This document shows, in pieces, positions 1-5,864 of a DNA stretch of 17,544 nucleotides (the stretch's first letter is position 1; every line of letters starts with the position of its first letter). The notes under the pieces were generated by a model. It saw nothing but the letters and a program-made list of their open reading frames with translations. It was not told where the DNA came from and searched no databases. The position numbers were made by a program, and so were the translations under genes. This DNA comes from Ktedonobacteraceae bacterium (GTDB taxonomy: Bacteria > Chloroflexota > Ktedonobacteria > Ktedonobacterales > Ktedonobacteraceae): the NCBI GenBank assembly GCA_014896635.1, contig JADBKA010000095.1:1-17544 (forward strand), given 5' to 3'.

Positions 1-34
1 CTATGCGCCGCATCAGTTGCGCAACTTCACTCAC
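1..34 (-). CDS. start of a leftward CDS, cut by window edge
   Basis: On the minus strand a GTG codon at 32-34 opens a frame that stays open to the window edge and reads MSEVAQLMRRI. A strong Shine-Dalgarno sequence, GGAAAGGAG (41-49), lies 6 bases upstream, which is the main support for a real start. Only 11 residues are visible, so no function can be assigned. It is divergent from the HTH gene at 215, so 50-214 should hold promoters for both. Confidence 0.5.
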   Translation of the reverse strand, partial: MSEVAQLMRRI

Positions 35-214
35 GTCGAACTCCTTTCCTGACGATAGCTCGAATGTATAGGAGAGACTACCCTCTCACTACTGTCAATA
101 AATTGCTATCAATAATAGTATATCATTTTTATTTTGCAGTCAATAGATATCTGAAGAATCACAGTACCCTATTGCCGTGCCTCTTGGTACAATTGGAAAA
201 AAGGATAGCCAGCT

Positions 215-472
215 ATGCTCAGATTGCGCGTCAAAGAGGTTGCAGAGGCGAAGGGTTTTTCTATGACCAAGCTCTCTCACCGCACCGAGATTTCCTACAA
301 TACCATCAAAGGTATTTTTAGAAACCCCTATCGCACTGTAAACACCAATACACTAATACGGATAGCGAACGCACTGAATGTGCCTACTACCGAGTTAATA
401 GAAGATGTCACAGAAGATTTTGCACGGGCTGAGCAAGAGCAAATAGGGAATGATGAAGAGGAAGATGACTAG
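215..472 (+). CDS. small Cro/C1-type (XRE) HTH regulator
   Basis: An 85-residue protein made almost wholly of one Cro/C1-type helix-turn-helix domain (about residues 3-68). The run VAEAKGFSMTKLSHRTEIS, then YNTIKGIFRNP, is the turn and recognition helix, and LIRIANALNVPTTELIEDV is the typical closing helix with the pattern 'ANAL.V....L'. The C-terminus is acidic and disordered (EEEDD). Proteins of this size and build bind DNA as small phage- or toxin-antitoxin-like repressors; that role is inferred. The ATG at 215 is preceded by AAAAAAGGAT, an acceptable ribosome site. No partner gene follows directly: a gap of 184 bases precedes the next ORF. The target is unknown. Confidence 0.85.
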   Translation: MLRLRVKEVAEAKGFSMTKLSHRTEISYNTIKGIFRNPYRTVNTNTLIRIANALNVPTTELIEDVTEDFARAEQEQIGNDEEEDD

Positions 473-656
473 AGTTCCTGTCAAGATCTTTTAATGAAGT
501 TCTCCTGATTCTGGCACGGCCATCATATAGGACGTATATCTTATTTGTAGTTGATCCAGAATTTTCTGTGTATACTCCCATCATGAGCGAAACACATTGA
601 CATAAGATTTTTAGGAATGGAATGTGATGGAGCCATCATAGAGGGTGAGATAAAAC
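473..656. other. intergenic, weak promoter-like signal
   Basis: An AT-rich gap between the HTH gene and the small membrane ORF. TAGTTG (548-553) and TATACT (571-576) are 17 bases apart and could form a weak sigma-70 promoter. TTGACA at 597 has no good -10 partner. GAGGGTGAG just before the ATG at 657 is a good ribosome site. Confidence 0.3.
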
Positions 657-803
657 ATGGGAGATATACACGATGTTCTTCTAAATCTCCTGGCTAATGC
701 CATCTGGCTGCCTATTGGCGCATTGCTTGCTTACCTCTTGTTTCTCATCCGAGTTCGTCTTCCTCATAAGGATCGCGGCGGAGACTATCGCGGACGCCTT
801 TGA
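657..803 (+). CDS. 48-residue membrane peptide or 5' fragment of a lost gene
   Basis: A short frame too small for most gene callers. It starts at ATG 657 behind GAGGGTGAG and ends at TGA 801-803. The product is one hydrophobic segment (roughly residues 8-32, LLNLLANAIWLPIGALLAYLLFLI) followed by a basic tail (RVRLPHKDRGG), so it would be a single-pass membrane peptide. Short anchors of this kind head larger proteins in many accessory genes. The frame closes just after DNA resembling another gene begins in a different frame, so I read it as the surviving 5' end of a membrane-anchored protein cut by recombination near 760-775. A free-standing peptide is also possible. Confidence 0.5.
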   Translation: MGDIHDVLLNLLANAIWLPIGALLAYLLFLIRVRLPHKDRGGDYRGRL

Positions 804-1485
804 GCGCATGCCTGCTGATGTGACGGCCCGCCAGGCGGTGGACCTGCTGACGGCTGCGATCAGCGATCTTTACCGGCAGCACGAAGTAGGAGAGAGCGTG
901 CAGGCTGATCCGGTACAGCGGGCCATAGCGGTATTTGTGGCAATCAGTCTGAGTCGTCGTGAGATCTGGCTTGTGGGGGACTGTCAAAGTCTGGTCAACG
1001 GCGAGCTCTTCACCTGTCTCAAAGAGGTGGACAGCATCATCGCCAATGCGCGCTCGCTCTTCCTGGAAGCGGAGATCGCGCAGGGCCGGACCATCGCCGA
1101 ACTGCGTGAGCATGACAGTGGTCGAGAGTTTATTTTGCCGCTGATCAGGCGACAGATGGTATTCCAGAACAGGCCCGACCGGGGGCAATACTGGTATGCG
1201 GCCATTGGCGGATTCGCCGTGCCGGATGAGGGGATCGTCGTGCATCCATTGCCGCCTGACACAACCACAATCGTGCTGGCCTCGGACGGGTATCCTGTGC
1301 TCAGGGGGACGCTGGCGGAGTCCGAGCGGGAGTTGGAGCAGGTGTTACGTGAAGATCCGTTATTATTCCGGCGTTACAGGTCGGTCAAGGGGTTAGTGCG
1401 AGACAGTGTATCGTTCGACGACCGGGCGTATGTGCGGCTGCGCGTGTGGCGTGGGGAGCGTGGGGGGCGTGGGGAGCGTGTGTGA
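697..1485 (+). pseudogene. 5'-truncated PP2C-like protein remnant
   Basis: The open frame gives 262 residues, but only those from about residue 25 onward look like protein. The first 25 are an out-of-frame reading of the overlapping membrane ORF at 657. The body contains WLVGDCQ (about 91-97), GREFILPLIRRQ, VLASDGYPVL and a closing VSFDDRAYVRLRVW. I recognise this set from a family of uncharacterised bacterial PP2C-fold proteins whose intact members begin with some 30-60 more residues holding the first metal-binding acidic motif. That part is absent here, so phosphatase activity is unlikely. No convincing ribosome site precedes the first ATG. The last residues are encoded by a 9-bp tandem repeat, which may have replaced the native end. 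Family assignment is from memory and moderately sure; the 5' loss is well supported. Confidence 0.6.
1449..1484 (+). repeat. 9-bp tandem repeat, four copies
   Basis: Four head-to-tail 9-base units: GCGTGGGGA (1449-1457), GCGTGGGGG (1458-1466), GCGTGGGGA (1467-1475) and GCGTGTGTG (1476-1484). The length is a multiple of three, so copy-number change would keep the PP2C-like frame open. Confidence 0.85.
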
Positions 1486-1523
1486 GAAGCGGGGAGTGGT
1501 GGCGGGAATGGGGGCCGGGGGTT

Positions 1524-1659
1524 TTCCGAGAGGTGGGTGTGATCACGCCGCTGAGCGTAGCCTCTCGGAAGGCTCCCCAGGCTGTGGCAGGGCCAATCAG
1601 GAAAGGGGCTGTCCGTATGAAACCACGAAAAAGCGGCCTGAAAAAGGAGCCTCTCGGAA
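1524..1659. repeat. TTCCGAGAGG motif, three copies ahead of the CRISPR array
   Basis: TTCCGAGAGG at 1524-1533 is followed by its exact reverse complement CCTCTCGGAA at 1561-1570 and again at 1650-1659. The first two could pair as a stem with a 27-base loop. The third lies directly ahead of the -35 box of the promoter that reads into the CRISPR repeats. The stretch 1486-1704 holds no gene and looks like a leader. Confidence 0.6.
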
Positions 1660-1663
1660 ATGC

Positions 1664-1692
1664 TTGACTGGATCGGCCTCTCATGCTATTCT
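1664..1692 (+). promoter_or_regulatory. sigma-70-like promoter reading into the CRISPR repeats
   Basis: TTGACT (1664-1669), a 17-base spacer and TATTCT (1687-1692) form a good housekeeping promoter. Predicted transcription starts near 1699, a few bases before the first repeat at 1705, which is where a leader promoter for pre-crRNA should sit. Confidence 0.6.
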
Positions 1693-1704
1693 AGAGATGC
1701 GGCA

Positions 1705-1887
1705 GTCGAAAAGGCAGGAGAAGCCCGCGAGGGATTGAAACCGAGCTTTGACACTCCTGACAGTTTTGTTTTCCAGTGTCGAAAAGGCAGGAGAAGCCCG
1801 TCGGGGATTGAAACTTGACCGCATCGTGGCGCGCATTACCTACGAACTGGGTCGGAATGGCCTCTCAAGCCCGTCGGGGATTGAAAA
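1705..1887 (+). CRISPR. orphan mini-CRISPR: 3 repeats, 2 spacers
   Basis: Three 37-base repeats lie at 1705-1741, 1778-1814 and 1851-1887, separated by two spacers of exactly 36 bases (1742-1777 and 1815-1850). Repeats begin GTCGAAAAGGCAGGAGAAGC and end GGGGATTGAAAC; the ATTGAAAC end is typical of many type I and III repeats and sets the orientation as plus. Repeats 1 and 2 differ at three adjacent bases (CGA versus TCG) in the loop of the CCC/GGG stem. Repeat 3 differs from repeat 2 at 8 of 37 positions, mostly in its first half, and ends in A, as expected of a worn distal repeat. No cas gene lies in this window, so any processing would depend on Cas proteins encoded elsewhere. A hairpin AAGAGC/GCTCTT (1908-1924) follows. 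Confidence 0.85.
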
Positions 1888-1976
1888 GAGAATAGCATAT
1901 AATCATGAAGAGCAGCGCGCTCTTGCGAATCACGAAAAGGCCGACAACCGCTGATGGTAAACCATAGTAGAGAAGT

Positions 1977-2237
1977 ATGATGTTCACTCAATCGCGCGAT
2001 ACACACCCGGAGATCGAGCGCGTCCAGATCGAATTGTTGCGTCAAGCCACTCCAGAGCGTCGCCTGACATTAGGGCTATCTCTGTCTGAGGAAGCGATAG
2101 AGATAGCCCGTCAGGCTATTACCCGCGCACACCCTCTAGCGAGCGAGCAAGAGCGAGATCTCCTGTTCGTGGAAGTAACTTATGGCAAAGAGCTGGTGGA
2201 TCGGGTCAGACACTATCTTGCCGGGAGACCACGATGA
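1977..2237 (+). CDS. 86-aa conserved partner of the nucleotidyltransferase
   Basis: A small soluble charged protein, largely helical by composition: PEIERVQIELLRQATPERR, then LGLSLSEEAIEIARQAITRA, then a closing block with the pattern LLFVEVTYGKELVDRVR. I recognise this as a short protein often found directly before AbiEii/DUF6036-like nucleotidyltransferases; it has no experimentally known role that I can name. Its stop codon overlaps the next start (ATGA, 2234-2237), so the two are translationally coupled and probably form one functional unit, perhaps toxin-antitoxin-like (inference). Starts ATGATG with only a weak GAGAAG ribosome site. It begins 89 bases after the last CRISPR repeat. The gene itself looks intact although its partner is broken. 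Confidence 0.7.
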   Translation: MMFTQSRDTHPEIERVQIELLRQATPERRLTLGLSLSEEAIEIARQAITRAHPLASEQERDLLFVEVTYGKELVDRVRHYLAGRPR

Positions 2238-2705
2238 GTCAATCGAAAGTTCTGGCCGCAATGCTTCCGGTCGTTGAGACGCTTGAGCGCCTGGGGATTG
2301 ATTACTACATTGGGGGAGCCGTCGCCAGCCTGGCTCATGGGGTCTATCGCACCACTGCCAATGTAGACATTATTGCGGAAATTCAACTCGAACAAGTACC
2401 GGCTTTTGTCCAGAGCTTGCAAGCGAGCTATTATGTAGATGCGGAGATGGTCAAGGATGCCATCCAGCAACGCAGTGAATTCAATGTGATCCACCTGGAT
2501 ACGATGTTCAAGGTGGATATCTTCTTGCCCAAAGGACGCCCGTTTGATCAGATCGTTCGCCGCCGCGTTCAGAAAGGCGAGTTCACAATTCTTGAAGAAC
2601 GGGTCGTGATCAGTATAGAGTCCCCAGAAGATGTGATTCTCAGCAAGTTGGAGTGGTACAAAATGGGAGGAGAGATCTCCGAGCGGCAATGGAGAGATAT
2701 CCTGA
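2234..2705 (+). pseudogene. 3'-truncated AbiEii/DUF6036-like nucleotidyltransferase
   Basis: The first ~157 residues form a nucleotidyltransferase-fold protein: GIDYYIGGAVASLAHG carries the glycine motif, TTANVDIIAEI the metal-binding strand, FKVDIFLPKG the third acidic strand, and SPEDVILSKLEWYKMGGEIS with RQWRDI is the family's closing signature. The usual DxD at the metal site reads NVD here, so the first aspartate seems lost; that point depends on my alignment by eye. After about 2705 the frame stays open to 3298, but those ~197 residues are the antisense reading of a transposase and mean nothing. The native C-terminal helices are gone. It overlaps its 86-aa partner by ATGA. Likely inactive, given both the truncation and the substitution. 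Confidence 0.75.
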
Positions 2706-3715
2706 AACAGGAAGGGACACCGGAAGCGTTGGGCGCGATAGCCGGAAGTATGCGCGAATTGGAACGTCGGCGTCATGGGCAGCCCCTGCGGACACAGCGG
2801 CGTGCCATCGGCAGTCCGTTGGAAGGCCGGATGCCCATGCTGGTTGAGCGGCACGGCGGCGATGCCTCCATGCCGGGCGGCACACTCATAGACATACCAC
2901 GCATCATAGGCGGCATCTGCTGTCAGATGCGTGGAAAAAGCGTTGAGAGCAGCAACCGTTTGTTGATAAAGCGGACGAAAATAGGTGATATCGTGCTCGT
3001 TAAAGGGCTGGGTGTCTTCAGCCAGCACGACATCCCCGTAATCCGGGGTGGTAGCCGCCGCCACGCCGGAGCCATAACCCCAGATCAGTTCTTTTCGTTC
3101 GCGGGTGGAGCCGTCAGGCTGCTGCTGGTTGGTGCTGCGCTTGACGCCGAGGCGGCAGTCGGGGTCGCCGGCGAGCATGCGCGTTTTGTCATAGCGCTCG
3201 GGAACAGAGGCGCGCTCATTGTTTTCTTTCACCCAGGCGTAAATATGCTTGACATCAAAGGCGACGACCTCGCCCAGGCCAGGAATCTCTTCCTGTAAGG
3301 CGGCGACGGTGGCCGCCAGGAGATCGGAGAGCAAGCCGCGATCCAACTGACGCAGTTTCTCGCCCAACCAGTAGCGACAGGGTACCGTCCGCTCGACATC
3401 AAAGCCGTAGTCGGCGCTCGGATCAAGCTGGAGCACAAAGCCGAGTTCGATGACGAGCAGAGGATGGTGCCGCAAAAAGTCGCGCAGTTGCTTGGCGTAG
3501 AGCAAACCTTCTTTGATGCGGAGCAGAAACGCTTTCAGGGAGGCAGTGAGAGGATGGCCGTGGGAGCCGCAACAGCGAGAACGTTGCGCCTGCCAGCGAT
3601 CAACCACAGACCAATCGAACAGGGAAAAGAAGGCGCGATAGTCGGCGACAACGGGATCAGCATCGAGCAGGGAGGCCATGGTGGACTGGTCAAAACGATG
3701 AGAAGAGGGTATCAT
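2706..3715 (-). pseudogene. 3'-truncated DDE (IS4-like) transposase
   Basis: The real start is ATG at 3713-3715, preceded by AAAGGAG with a 9-base spacing; the frame also opens at an upstream TTG (3784) without a ribosome site. About 335 residues look like a transposase: an N-terminal helical region (MIPSSHRFDQSTMASLLDAD), then AFDVKHIYAW with the first catalytic Asp (D154), then LTADAAYDAWYVYE with the second (D267), and GYRAQRFRCP near the break. The C-terminal part that should carry the catalytic Glu (typically near an 'ER.NSQ' stretch) is absent. Downstream of ~2706 the open frame (to 2213) is the antisense of the nucleotidyltransferase. It cannot transpose by itself. Exact IS family is uncertain; four short repeats upstream may be its end-binding sites. 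Confidence 0.8.
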
Positions 3716-3832
3716 AGCAAGCAACTCCTTTGTGTGGGTGGATTGGTTTTTGATACTCTGCACGAGGAGTTTTTCTTGTGTCAAGGGAAGTGGGATATTT
3801 TGACAGCAGGATCAGCAATCGTTTGAGCGAGA

Positions 3833-4008
3833 AGTTCCTTGCTCGATTGGGGATCTATCGAGACTGGAGTTATGAGTTCCTTGCTCAAGTTTTGATCGAA
3901 CCGAACGGCGGATTTCAACTGGGAAGTTCCTTGCTCTTGTTTTTCTGGAAGAGCGGCTCGATCCAAAATCGGGGAAATTTCCGATTTTCATAAATGAGTT
4001 ACTTGCAC
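3833..4008. repeat. four AGTTCCTTGCTC direct repeats upstream of transposase
   Basis: Exact AGTTCCTTGCTC at 3833-3844, 3875-3886 and 3925-3936, with a diverged copy AGTTACTTGCAC at 3997-4008. Spacings are 42, 50 and 72 bases between starts. They lie only in the upstream region of the transposase, as expected of subterminal transposase-binding repeats. Confidence 0.75.
3965..3988. repeat. AAAATCGG/CCGATTTT hairpin in IS end region
   Basis: An 8-bp perfect inverted repeat, AAAATCGG (3965-3972) and CCGATTTT (3981-3988), with an 8-base loop GGAAATTT. It sits between the third and fourth direct repeats. It could block read-through into the element or form part of its end. Confidence 0.5.
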
Positions 4009-4038
4009 CCCTCATCGAAGTTATTGATGGTCGCCAGG

Positions 4039-4737
4039 CTATGCCTTGCGCTTCCATGCTACCAGAGATACGGCACAAGGCGATAGTGTAACCTTTTGCT
4101 CATATGCTCTATATCCTGGCAAATCGTGTTCCAGGAGCTTCTCCTCATCGAGAATTCTCGCTATCAGCACAGGCACCGTGAGCGCGAGAAACACGAGTCC
4201 CCACCAGGAGCCAAGCGCGAGCGGGACGCCAATACACATGATGAGCACTCCCATGTACATCGGATGCCTGACGAGCGCATAAAGACCTGTCGAGATGACC
4301 TGCTGATCTGCAAATGTCTGGATGGTCGAAGCTCCGTAGCGGTTTTCTCTAAACACGAAAAGGTTGATGAGGAGTCCAAGCGCGACCAGCGCGTCCCCGA
4401 TCAGCGAGACGGACGCCGGAACTACAGACCAGCCGAAGCGATAATCGAGCGCGGAGAAAACTATCAGTGCAAGAAGCCCTGCTATCGCAAAGGAAATGAT
4501 AATTTTTTGCAGCAGGCTCTGTTCCGCCATCGGCCCCACTTTCTTGCGCCGCTCAAGCAGTTCAGGATCTTTGAGCGAAAGGTAGATGCCGATAGCGGCC
4601 GTTGATACTCCAAAGACGACGATAAAAAGCCATGCCTGCCAGTAGTTGAGTGTCCACGCCGGCAGGAAAAGCAGTATTCCTAGCGCGACGGCGCCAAGCA
4701 TAAAATTTCGTAATGCTGGAATGATAAGGTTGCTCAT
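4039..4737 (-). CDS. ICMT/NnrU-like membrane methyltransferase family protein, C-terminus probably frameshifted
   Basis: A 232-residue integral membrane protein with about five hydrophobic segments. The C-terminal half carries the isoprenylcysteine carboxyl methyltransferase-family signature: GLYALVRHPMYMGVLIM, then a hydrophobic segment, then DEEKLLEHDLPGYRAYEQKV. Family members methylate small or prenylated substrates using SAM at the membrane; the substrate is unknown, and many bacterial members are uncharacterised. The last 17 residues (TLSPCAVSLVAWKRKA) look wrong. Dropping one T in AAGGTTACAC shifts the frame to HYRLVPYLW and a stop at 4059, which matches the usual family ending. So there is a one-base insertion in the genome or a sequence error. 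It follows the TetR gene by 6 bases on the same strand and is probably its regulated target. Confidence 0.8.
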   Translation of the reverse strand: MSNLIIPALRNFMLGAVALGILLFLPAWTLNYWQAWLFIVVFGVSTAAIGIYLSLKDPELLERRKKVGPMAEQSLLQKIIISFAIAGLLALIVFSALDYRFGWSVVPASVSLIGDALVALGLLINLFVFRENRYGASTIQTFADQQVISTGLYALVRHPMYMGVLIMCIGVPLALGSWWGLVFLALTVPVLIARILDEEKLLEHDLPGYRAYEQKVTLSPCAVSLVAWKRKA

Positions 4738-4743
4738 AGTATC

Positions 4744-5463
4744 TCAATCCTCTTGTATTGCCGTCACCCAGACCTTCACCGTTTCAGCATCGGTGCGGTA
4801 GAAGGAATGGGAAGGCGCGCCTAATAACCGCTCTATCGCGTCCATATAGACGGCGTGAATAGTAACGACCTCTTTAACGATCTCTTCGATACGGCGCGGG
4901 TTGTCGCGTTCCTGCGTTGCTGAGAGGAGTAACCTGGCGTGGATGTTGCCCATGCCCTGGAGCAGGGACATGATGACCTCGCCGGCTTTCTCAGGATAGG
5001 CAGTCGTGAACGTACCTTCCCGAACGCCCTGACGAACTATCTCGCTGAGCACTGGCGCGCGCTGCTGGAAAATCGCTTCGTCTACTTTCAGGCGGATGAG
5101 CGCATTATCGTCGCTGTACCAGACGCGCCCAAGCCTGGCTACATCGGCCTTGTGGGCGATCCTCAAACGGTCCAGCATATCGAAGAAGCCCTGGAGTTTT
5201 GCGATGGCGGTCAGGTGAGGATCATGCAGAATGGGAAGCAGCGGTTTTTCTGTTTCCTGCCTGATATATTCGATGATCGCTTCCAACAGTGCGTTGCGTG
5301 AGTTGAAGTAGTGATGGAAAGCCCCGCTGGAGATCTGAATATCGTTCAGGATATCCTGGATCGACATGCGCTCATAGCCTTTAGTAAAAATTTGTCGGTA
5401 AGCCGCCTCCAGGATCTCTCGGCGCTTTGCGGCAAATGCTTCTGGTTTAACGGTGCGTGCCAC
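4744..5463 (-). CDS. TetR/AcrR-family transcriptional regulator
   Basis: A 239-residue TetR-type repressor. Residues ~13-60 are the DNA-binding domain: REILEAAYRQIFTKGYERMSIQDILNDIQISSGAFHHYFNSRNALL shows the conserved order of helix 1, the turn, and the recognition helix GAFHHYF. The rest is the variable ligand and dimer domain. The GTG start at 5461-5463 is set by GAGGAG 5 bases upstream. It ends 6 bases before the ICMT-like gene, forming a two-gene operon. A 31-bp inverted repeat at 5475-5505 lies immediately upstream of the ribosome site, where an autorepressor would bind. Inducer unknown; control of the methyltransferase gene is inferred from the layout. Confidence 0.9.
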   Translation of the reverse strand: MARTVKPEAFAAKRREILEAAYRQIFTKGYERMSIQDILNDIQISSGAFHHYFNSRNALLEAIIEYIRQETEKPLLPILHDPHLTAIAKLQGFFDMLDRLRIAHKADVARLGRVWYSDDNALIRLKVDEAIFQQRAPVLSEIVRQGVREGTFTTAYPEKAGEVIMSLLQGMGNIHARLLLSATQERDNPRRIEEIVKEVVTIHAVYMDAIERLLGAPSHSFYRTDAETVKVWVTAIQED

Positions 5464-5474
5464 TGGCTCTCCTC

Positions 5475-5505
5475 AATTAATAAACAGACGAACTACTTAT
5501 TAATT
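5475..5505. promoter_or_regulatory. candidate operator of the TetR-ICMT operon
   Basis: A perfect 9-bp inverted repeat, AATTAATAA (5475-5483) and TTATTAATT (5497-5505), separated by 13 bases. Half-site centres are 22 bases apart, two helical turns, as for TetR-family dimers. It directly precedes the leader of the TetR gene, so binding there would block the operon. Confidence 0.65.
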
Positions 5506-5575
5506 ATAGCTGGTAGTATTCATTTGTCAAGAGGTGGAGGCGGGTCGGAAAGTTAAAGTTACGCCAGCGAATAGA

Positions 5576-5593
5576 GGCGAAAATGTTTTCGCC
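5576..5593. promoter_or_regulatory. LacI-type operator-like palindrome
   Basis: GGCGAAAATGTTTTCGCC is an 18-bp inverted repeat, perfect except for the central TG. It has the size and the A-tract/T-tract flanks of LacI/PurR-family operators. It lies in the 380-base gap between the TetR gene and the LacI-like gene. No gene close downstream is an obvious target apart from the LacI-like gene itself. Confidence 0.5.
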
Positions 5594-5667
5594 AGAAAGT
5601 GTTAATATATAGCGGGGAGATCGCCAATGCTCTCCTTGTAAAGTCAGATTTGCTGGTAGTGTCATGC

Positions 5668-5707
5668 TTCATACCATGTTGCTTTCAGAGAAGCACCATG
5701 GTATGAA
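5668..5707. repeat. 17-bp stem-loop of unknown role
   Basis: Arms 5668-5684 (TTCATACCATGTTGCTT) and 5691-5707 pair with a single mismatch and a 6-base loop. No T-run follows on either strand, so it is not a normal terminator. It could be an attenuator, a protein-binding palindrome or a vestige of a small mobile element. Confidence 0.55.
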
Positions 5708-5790
5708 ATCTTGATACCCGTCGAGATCCGTCCCGCTGGTGGTGGGACTGGCAAGACGCTTGCGCATCTTGCGTATCTGAACGCAAGGGA

Positions 5791-5831
5791 GTATCAGAGA
5801 GTTGATCTTTTGTGAGGCGCTCTGATACAAT
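5791..5831 (+). promoter_or_regulatory. promoter framed by an inverted repeat, ahead of the LacI-like gene
   Basis: TTGATC (5802-5807) and TACAAT (5826-5831) are 18 bases apart, a good sigma-70 promoter. GTATCAGAG (5791-5799) and its exact complement CTCTGATAC (5820-5828) flank the spacer and overlap the -10 box, so a dimer bound there would shut the promoter. Transcription would start near 5838. Confidence 0.6.
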
Positions 5832-5864
5832 ATGCACGTACTATGACGAAAACGATTTTGTAAG

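Larger units (their letters stand above)
2706..4010 (-). mobile_element. insertion sequence remnant, one end lost
   Basis: The truncated transposase plus its upstream region with four direct repeats and a hairpin. The upstream end probably lies near 4008-4015, where the last repeat copy GTGCAAGTAACT (minus strand) occurs just before the ICMT gene. The other end, with the transposase C-terminus, is missing at the 2706 junction, so no inverted-repeat pair or target duplication can be shown. Confidence 0.6.

Noticed and set aside
745..1245. 166-residue minus-strand frame opposite the PP2C-like remnant
   Set aside because: The plus-strand frame carries recognisable conserved blocks; this one has none and lacks a ribosome site.
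1748..1954. Small plus-strand frame across the CRISPR repeats
   Set aside because: It is simply a reading of repeats and spacers; the repeat-spacer periodicity explains the sequence.
5735..5812. A GGGTGKT stretch resembling a Walker A motif in frame from about 5660 to 5813
   Set aside because: The frame has no start codon after the preceding stop, no ribosome site and no Walker B, and it runs through the hairpin and promoter. A chance match, or at most a short relic.
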